From Clostridiales bacterium (lineage in GTDB: Bacteria > Bacillota > Clostridia > Oscillospirales > Oscillospiraceae), in contig JAJBTD010000077.1 of NCBI GenBank assembly GCA_020861055.1, positions 1 to 17,733 of the forward strand: a stretch of DNA of 17,733 nucleotides, in the 5' to 3' direction. Shown here one piece after another: positions 13,722 through 17,733 of this stretch; position 1 is the stretch's first letter, and each line of letters opens with the position of its first letter. The position numbers were made by a program, and so were the translations under genes. Under the pieces are notes generated by a model, which saw nothing but the letters and a program-made list of their open reading frames with translations, was not told the DNA's origin and made no database searches.

Positions 13722-14819
13722 ATGAAATTAGGTATCGTGGGTCTCCCCAACGTGGGCAAGAGCACCCTTTTTAACGCTATCACCAACGCCGGGGCGGAGT
13801 GCGCCAACTACCCCTTCTGCACCATCGAGCCGAATGTGGGCACCGTGGCGGTGCCGGACAGCCGGCTGGACTGGCTCTCCGACCTGTACCACCCCAAAAA
13901 GACGACCCGCGCCGTCATCGAGTTCGTGGACATCGCCGGTCTGGTGAAGGGGGCCAGCAGGGGAGAGGGCCTGGGGAACCAGTTCCTCTCCAATATCCGT
14001 GGCACCGACGCCATCGTCCATGTGGTCCGCTGCTTTGACGACGAGAACGTCATCCATGTGGAGGGCAGCACCGACCCCGTCCGGGACATCGGCATCATCG
14101 ACCTGGAGCTGATCATGGCCGACCTGGAGATGGTGGACCGGCGCATCGACAAGGCGAAGAAGGCCGCCAAGGGGGACAAGAAATTTCTCCGTGAGGCGGA
14201 GGTGTTCTCCGGCCTTCGGGACTGGCTCAACGACGGCAACTCGGTGCGCTCCTATCCCTGCGGCGAGGACGAGCGGGAGCTGATCGCCACCAGCGACCTG
14301 CTGACTCTGAAGCCGGTGATCTACGCCGCCAATCTGGACGAGGACGCCTTCTCCGGCGGGGAATATGAGGAGAATCCCTATTACTGCGCCGTGAAGGCCC
14401 TGGCGGATAAGGAGGGGGCGCAGGTGATCCCCGTCTGCGCCAGTCTGGAGGAGGAGCTGAGCCAGATGGACAGCGAGGAGCAGGCCGCCTTTATGGAGGA
14501 CCTGGGCATTCCGGAGTCCGGCCTGGACCGGCTGGTGAAGGCCAGCTATACCCTCCTGGGGCTGATCTCCTTCCTGACCTCCGGGGAGGACGAGTGCCGG
14601 GCCTGGACGATCACCAGAGGCACCAAGGCCCCCCAGGCGGCGGGCAAGATCCACTCCGATTTCGAGCGGGGCTTTATCCGGGCGGAGGTCATCGCCTATG
14701 ACGACATGGTAGCCTGCGGCAGCGAGAAGGCGGCCAGGGAAAAGGGCCTGATGCGCTCCGAGGGCAAAGAGTATGTGGTGCAGGACGGGGACATCATCCT
14801 CTTCCGGTTCAACGTGTGA
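13722..14819 (+). CDS. ychF: Ribosome-binding ATPase YchF
   Basis: A 365-residue Obg-family P-loop protein, the usual length for YchF. The P-loop is GLPNVGKST (7-15). FCTIEPNVGTV, FVDIAGLVKGASRGEGLGNQFL and NIRGTDAIVHVVRCF follow. The base-specificity motif is NLDE rather than the NKxD of GTPases, as expected of a protein that prefers ATP. A helical coil (MADLEMVDRRIDKAKKAA) and a C-terminal TGS-like domain (RAWTITRGTKAPQAAGKIH, FERGFIRAEVIAYDD, DGDIILFRFNV) complete it. YchF binds ribosomes and affects stress responses. ATG 13722 begins the domain exactly (MKLGIVGLPNVGKS). The best Shine-Dalgarno, GGAAGG, is 12 bases away and only moderate. A longer in-frame start would read through the TATAAT. 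Confidence 0.97.
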   Translation: MKLGIVGLPNVGKSTLFNAITNAGAECANYPFCTIEPNVGTVAVPDSRLDWLSDLYHPKKTTRAVIEFVDIAGLVKGASRGEGLGNQFLSNIRGTDAIVHVVRCFDDENVIHVEGSTDPVRDIGIIDLELIMADLEMVDRRIDKAKKAAKGDKKFLREAEVFSGLRDWLNDGNSVRSYPCGEDERELIATSDLLTLKPVIYAANLDEDAFSGGEYEENPYYCAVKALADKEGAQVIPVCASLEEELSQMDSEEQAAFMEDLGIPESGLDRLVKASYTLLGLISFLTSGEDECRAWTITRGTKAPQAAGKIHSDFERGFIRAEVIAYDDMVACGSEKAAREKGLMRSEGKEYVVQDGDIILFRFNV

Positions 14820-14860
14820 CCCTGTCCGGGACTTCACCCCACTTTTTTTCAGCAAACGAC

Positions 14861-14892
14861 ACCCTCCGACGGATTTCGCCCCGCCGGAGGGT
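14861..14892. terminator. Terminator between convergent ychF and spmB
   Basis: ACCCTCCG (14861-14868) pairs with CGGAGGGT (14885-14892), with possible further pairing inside. GTTTATG follows on the plus strand. A run of eight T residues also lies upstream, around 14842-14849. The position between two convergent genes suits a shared terminator. Confidence 0.5.
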
Positions 14893-14926
14893 TTATGCTA
14901 TCTCCGGCGGATGGTGGGGAAACTGG

Positions 14927-15454
14927 TCAGTTGCCGGGGAAAAAGAGCCGGACGGCCCAGGCTGCGGCGAGAAAGCCGACGACATCGGCGCAGAGGGCGG
15001 CGGGAATGGCGTACCGGGTGTTTCGAATGCCCACCGCCCCGAAGTAGACGCTGACAGTGTAGAAGGTGGTCTCAGTGGAGCCGAGCATCACCGCCGCCGT
15101 CCGCCCGATGAGCGAGTCCGGGCCATAGTGTTCCATCAGCTCCGCGCCCAAACCCAGAGCGGCGCTGCCGCTCATGGGGCGGACCAGCAGCAGCCCCACC
15201 GTCTCCGGAGGAATCCCCAGACAGGAGAGCAGCGGCCCCATGGCCTGGGCTGCCCAGTCCAGGAAGCCGGAGGCCCGGAGCATGGAGACGGCGGTCATAA
15301 GACCGATGAGGGGCGGCAGAATGTGCAGGAGGATGTGCAGCCCCTCTCCTGCGCCGTCTGCCAGCGTCTGGTACACGTCCACCCGTTTCCACACCCCGCC
15401 CACGGCGGAGAGGAGCAAAATGGAGGGGAGCAGCAGGGCGGTGAGCGCGCTCAT
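14927..15454 (-). CDS. spmB: Spore maturation protein SpmB
   Basis: A 175-residue membrane protein with a nucleoside-recognition (Gate) domain, the length expected of SpmB. Hydrophobic helices alternate with the conserved LLVRPMSGSAALGL and MLGSTETTFYTVSVYFGAVG, both typical of SpmB. In Bacillus, SpmA and SpmB are needed for full dehydration of the spore core and heat resistance, and work with the penicillin-binding protein DacB. The ATG at 15454 overlaps the spmA stop (ATGA), so the two are translationally coupled. The frame is open further upstream, but that part is antisense-like sequence inside spmA. No dacB gene is adjacent in this window. Confidence 0.95.
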   Translation of the reverse strand: MSALTALLLPSILLLSAVGGVWKRVDVYQTLADGAGEGLHILLHILPPLIGLMTAVSMLRASGFLDWAAQAMGPLLSCLGIPPETVGLLLVRPMSGSAALGLGAELMEHYGPDSLIGRTAAVMLGSTETTFYTVSVYFGAVGIRNTRYAIPAALCADVVGFLAAAWAVRLFFPGN

Positions 15455-16032
15455 CGCCCCCTCCAGAGCCGGGCAAATACCCGGACGGCCAGGATACCCG
15501 CCGCCACCGAGCAGGCCGAGGCCAGCCAGACGGCGGGGAGAATGTCGAAGGGTGTTTCGCACCCCGCCCCACTGCGCAGAGCGGCGACCGTGGTGGGGAT
15601 GAGCTGGATGGAGGCGGTGTTGCACACCACCAGCATACACAGTCCGTCCGAGGCCACTCCGGGGGAGCGCTCTGCCATGCCGCGGGAGGCCTGGATACCC
15701 AGGGGCGTGGCGGCGTTGCCCAGCCCCAGGAGATTGGCGGAGACGTTGGCGGAGATCGCCTCCATCACCGTCCTATCCTCCCGAAAGGCGGGATAGAGTC
15801 TGCCCAAAACCGGCCGGAGCAGACGGCTGAGCCCCTCCAGCCCGCCGCAGGCCCGCAGCACCGCCATCACCCCGTTCCACAGACACAGAGGCCCCGCGAT
15901 GGAGATGCACAGCTCCACGGCGCTCTGAGCCCCCGTCCCGGCGGCGGCGGAGACCGCCTCCAGCGTCCCGTTCTGCCAGCCGAAGATCAGGCTCAGGGCG
16001 ACCATCCCCAGCCATAACCAGGTCATTGCCAT
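15451..16032 (-). CDS. spmA: Spore maturation protein SpmA
   Basis: A 193-residue membrane protein of the nucleoside-recognition (Gate) family. It begins MAMTWLWLGMVALSLIFGW with a first membrane helix and contains ISIAGPLCLWNGVMAVLR, then the SpmA signature NLLGLGNAATPLGIQA and VCNTASIQLIPTTVAALR. It is the partner of SpmB in late spore core dehydration. AAAGGAGGG eight bases before ATG 16032 sets the start. The frame continues upstream to 16212, but that part covers the intergenic region and has no family similarity. It is the first gene of a two-gene operon, divergent from the deacetylase gene. Its presence says the organism descends from spore formers and probably still sporulates. Confidence 0.95.
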   Translation of the reverse strand: MAMTWLWLGMVALSLIFGWQNGTLEAVSAAAGTGAQSAVELCISIAGPLCLWNGVMAVLRACGGLEGLSRLLRPVLGRLYPAFREDRTVMEAISANVSANLLGLGNAATPLGIQASRGMAERSPGVASDGLCMLVVCNTASIQLIPTTVAALRSGAGCETPFDILPAVWLASACSVAAGILAVRVFARLWRGR

Positions 16033-16054
16033 AACCGATCCCTCCTTTGGACAT

Positions 16055-16082
16055 ACTCTATGAGAGAGCGGAGCCATTATGA
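16055..16082 (-). promoter_or_regulatory. Possible sigma-E sporulation promoter for spmAB
   Basis: On the minus strand TCATAAT (16082-16076), 13 bp, then CATAGAGT (16062-16055) resembles the Bacillus mother-cell sigma-E pattern tcATAtt-N13/15-CATAcanT. The Bacillus spmA-spmB genes are transcribed by sigma-E. The start would fall near 16048, at the edge of the Shine-Dalgarno, which is tight and lowers confidence. Confidence 0.35.
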
Positions 16083-16226
16083 CCGGCGCAGAGGCCGGAA
16101 CGGGGAGGGGAAACTTGCAGAGGCAAAGGATGTGCATCCAGGACGGACTTTTATGCGTGAAAAGGGAACATGGATTTCCAGATTCTGACAGATTCTTAAC
16201 AATTTCTTTCAATTGCGCCCTCTTTA

Positions 16227-16254
16227 TTGACTATCCCGCAATTTGCGCTAAAAT
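16227..16254 (+). promoter_or_regulatory. Predicted promoter of the polysaccharide deacetylase gene
   Basis: TTGACT (16227-16232) and TAAAAT (16249-16254) are separated by 16 bp in an AT-rich patch. The start would be near 16261, giving a leader of about 58 nt that carries one strong hairpin. Confidence 0.65.
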
Positions 16255-16272
16255 GGGATACAGGAAAAAAGA

Positions 16273-16300
16273 CAGCGGGGGCTGGGAACAGCTCCCGCTG
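16273..16300 (+). other. Leader hairpin just before the deacetylase ribosome binding site
   Basis: CAGCGGGGGCTG (16273-16284) pairs with CAGCTCCCGCTG (16289-16300), one G-U pair, around GGAA. The GAAGGG Shine-Dalgarno begins at the next base. It may stabilise the leader or affect ribosome access. No T-run follows. Confidence 0.45.
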
Positions 16301-16318
16301 GAAGGGATATGGGTGTCA

Positions 16319-17263
16319 ATGACAGAACAGGAGCTGCTGCGGCGGCGCAGAGAGCAGCGGCGACGGCGGAAACGGCGGCGGCAGCTGCGGGGCGCGCTCC
16401 GGCTGGCCGGGTCGTTGCTGCTGTGCGTGCTGCTCACGGCGGGCTATGCCATCCTTAGCGGCGTGACGGTGGGCCGGGCGTCTGCGGCGGGGGAGACCGA
16501 AACGCAGACGGAGGCGCTCGACGGAACGGACGAGACCGGGGGGCAGACGGAGGAGCAGGTATCCCAAAAGGAAGCGGAGAGGGAGAGCAACGAGCCGGAG
16601 GAGCCCTCCTACCCGGAGCCTGACCCGGACAGCGTGATCTACCTGACCTTTGACGACGGCCCCAGCAGCACGATCACGGCGGAGATCCTGGACGTGCTGG
16701 AGGAGAACTGCGTGCAGGCGACCTTTTTCATCGTGGACTATTCGGAGGATAAGCTTCCCCTCCTGGAGCGGATGATCGAGGACGGCGACACCGTCGGTAT
16801 TCACGCCATGGACCACGACTATGAGGCGTGTTACTCCTCCGAGGACGCCTACCTGGACGGGGTGGAGGAGCTGAAGGAGAAGCTGTACCAGGATACCGGG
16901 TACGAGGCGTTCTGTCTCCGGTTCCCCGGAGGCAGCTCCAACACCATCAGCGTCAACTACAACGAGGGAATCATGACCCGCCTGACCCAGCGGGTGGCCG
17001 ACCTGGGCATGGAGTATTTTGACTGGAACGTGGACTCAGAGGACGCCAGCGGAAACGGCGTGCCGGACAGCACCCTGGTGACCAATGTCACCAGCGAGCT
17101 GAAAAAGGGACGGGATAACATCGTGCTGATGCACGACGCCAACGGCAAAAAAACGACCGTCCAGGCCCTCCAGTCCATCATCAACTACGGCAGGGAGAAC
17201 GGCTATACCTTCAAGGCGATCGACCGGTCTACCACGCCGGTGCATCACCGGGTCGGCAATTGA
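16319..17263 (+). CDS. Membrane-anchored polysaccharide deacetylase
   Basis: A 314-residue NodB-type (carbohydrate esterase 4) deacetylase. A very arginine-rich cytoplasmic start (7-24) leads to one membrane helix (about 25-47), then a Glu/Thr/Pro-rich acidic linker (57-105) and the catalytic domain outside the cell. Catalytic motifs are TFDDGP (Asp112, Asp113), HAMDH (His162, His166, metal ligands), RFPGG (Arg201), DWNVDSED and IVLMHD (His272). Such enzymes usually remove acetyl groups from peptidoglycan sugars, giving lysozyme resistance or spore-cortex changes. Two starts are possible: ATG 16319, or GTG 16313, which has better spacing from GAAGGG. Upstream extension to 16079 would cross the promoter. 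It is followed 61 bp later by an abrB-like gene on the same strand and is divergent from spmAB, which may hint at a sporulation link. Confidence 0.9.
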   Translation: MTEQELLRRRREQRRRRKRRRQLRGALRLAGSLLLCVLLTAGYAILSGVTVGRASAAGETETQTEALDGTDETGGQTEEQVSQKEAERESNEPEEPSYPEPDPDSVIYLTFDDGPSSTITAEILDVLEENCVQATFFIVDYSEDKLPLLERMIEDGDTVGIHAMDHDYEACYSSEDAYLDGVEELKEKLYQDTGYEAFCLRFPGGSSNTISVNYNEGIMTRLTQRVADLGMEYFDWNVDSEDASGNGVPDSTLVTNVTSELKKGRDNIVLMHDANGKKTTVQALQSIINYGRENGYTFKAIDRSTTPVHHRVGN

Positions 17264-17324
17264 CGACGGCCCCAGGGCTGCGGATACGACCTGGGGGGGA
17301 CGGCGGGAAGAAAGGAAATGAGAG

Positions 17325-17567
17325 ATGAAATCCACCGGAATCGTTCGGAAGGTAGATGAGCTGGGGCGGATCGTCCTGCCCATCGAGCTGCGGCGCACCA
17401 TGGAGATCTCCGAGAAGGACGCTCTGGAGATCTATGTGGACGGCTCGTCCATTGTCCTGCGGAAGTACCAGCCCTCCTGCATCTTTTGCGGCAATGCAAA
17501 AAACGTGGTGCCCTACAAGGGCAAGAACATCTGTCCCGCCTGTCTGAAGCAGCTCCAGGCGCTGTGA
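17325..17567 (+). CDS. AbrB-family transition regulator with C-terminal zinc-finger motif
   Basis: An 80-residue DNA-binding protein. Residues 1-47 are an AbrB/SpoVT swapped-hairpin domain (MKSTGIVRKVDELGRIVLPI, ELRRTMEISEKDALEIYVDG). The tail carries CIFC (52-55) and CPAC (70-73), two CxxC knuckles 14 residues apart that should bind one zinc ion. Bacillus AbrB and Abh have a different C-terminal domain, whereas this short zinc-tailed form is common in Clostridia. AAAGGAA about eight bases upstream supports ATG 17325. It likely forms a dimer or tetramer that represses stationary-phase or sporulation genes, an inference from the family. It lies 61 bp after the deacetylase. No convincing own promoter was found, so they may be co-transcribed. 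Confidence 0.9.
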   Translation: MKSTGIVRKVDELGRIVLPIELRRTMEISEKDALEIYVDGSSIVLRKYQPSCIFCGNAKNVVPYKGKNICPACLKQLQAL

Positions 17568-17637
17568 GGGGACTGCTCCCGCCACAGCAAATCGGGCGCA
17601 CTGTCCTCAACATTTGACTCTGTCGTTTTACGACGAA

Positions 17638-17678
17638 CTGGAACGCTCCCCGGCAGCTGCTGCCGGGGAGCGTTCCAG
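17638..17678. terminator. Long perfect hairpin after the abrB-like gene
   Basis: CTGGAACGCTCCCCGGCAG (17638-17656) pairs without mismatch with CTGCCGGGGAGCGTTCCAG (17660-17678) around a 3-base loop. It lies 70 bp after the stop codon. A 19-bp stem with no T-run is unusual. It probably ends the deacetylase-abrB transcript, but could be a small palindromic repeat element. Confidence 0.5.
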
Positions 17679-17715
17679 TCAGCCTGTCAAAGAACTACCC
17701 CTCCACCCCCATTTC

Positions 17716-17724
17716 TGGTATAAT
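17716..17724 (+). promoter_or_regulatory. Extended -10 promoter at the right edge
   Basis: TGGTATAAT combines a perfect -10 with the TGn extension. The -35 region (around 17696-17701) is weak, as extended -10 promoters allow. It would drive a plus-strand gene beyond the window. Confidence 0.5.
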
Positions 17725-17733
17725 AAAGGAAAT

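Noticed and set aside
13728..14855. A minus-strand open frame opposite ychF
   Set aside because: Shadow of ychF, which has unmistakable motifs.
16079..16318. Upstream extension of the deacetylase frame
   Set aside because: It crosses the predicted promoter and a leader hairpin; the membrane anchor starts only after 16319.
17260..17288. Possible promoter TTGACG-N17-GATACG for the abrB-like gene
   Set aside because: The -10 matches at only three of six positions and the -35 overlaps the end of the deacetylase gene.
1..17733. CRISPR arrays, tRNA or rRNA genes, complete transposons
   Set aside because: I saw no regularly spaced repeats, cloverleaf or rRNA-like sequence, and no transposase motif on either strand by eye.

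Overview
This 17.7 kb window looks like chromosome from a GC-rich, spore-forming Clostridia bacterium, most likely an Oscillospiraceae gut commensal of the Flavonifractor/Lawsonibacter/Intestinimonas type. The reasons are high-GC coding sequence, strong AGGAGG-type ribosome binding sites, sporulation genes (spmA/spmB), an AbrB-type regulator, and gut-type glycoside hydrolases. The genus is an inference from gene content and style.

Layout. (1) 1-~500: edge of an integrative/mobilizable element. It holds the N-terminal part of a MobC relaxosome protein, cut by the window edge, preceded by inverted repeats that could be an oriT and by a short remnant of a tyrosine-recombinase C-terminus. (2) 662-8766, all on the minus strand: a carbohydrate-use locus with its own regulator. 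A LytTR response regulator and a GHKL (AgrC-like) membrane histidine kinase overlap by 4 bp and end at an intrinsic terminator. A separate promoter then drives a membrane-anchored GH3 enzyme with permuted domain order, a four-helix small membrane protein, and a cytoplasmic GH2 enzyme. Directly upstream of that promoter is a pair of 16-bp direct repeats spaced exactly 21 bp, as expected of a LytTR binding site. I infer that the two-component system controls the glycosidase operon. The GH3 would work outside the membrane and the GH2 inside.

(3) 8909-9360: an ECF-type sigma factor gene broken by a frameshift, still preceded by an ECF-like promoter. (4) 9594-10373: a DUF134 DNA-binding domain fused to a NifX/NifB-type metal-cofactor domain with a His-rich tail. 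A near-perfect Shine-Dalgarno and ATG at the domain junction suggest a second, shorter product, and a 13-bp inverted repeat overlaps the promoter. (5) 10597-11464: a MerR regulator carrying three transmembrane helices, with a textbook 19-bp-spacer MerR promoter containing a perfect dyad.

(6) 11566-14819: housekeeping GTPase typA/bipA (minus) and ribosome-associated ATPase ychF (plus), divergent from a 326-bp intergenic region. (7) 14927-16032: spmA-spmB, overlapping by 4 bp, spore maturation. (8) 16319-17567: a membrane-anchored polysaccharide deacetylase and a small AbrB-type regulator with a four-cysteine zinc-finger tail, followed by a very long perfect hairpin and an extended -10 promoter that points off the window.

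No rRNA, tRNA, CRISPR array or intact transposase was seen. The main points of interest are the LytTR-controlled GH3/membrane-protein/GH2 locus, the dual-start DUF134-NifX gene, and the membrane-tethered MerR with its operator.
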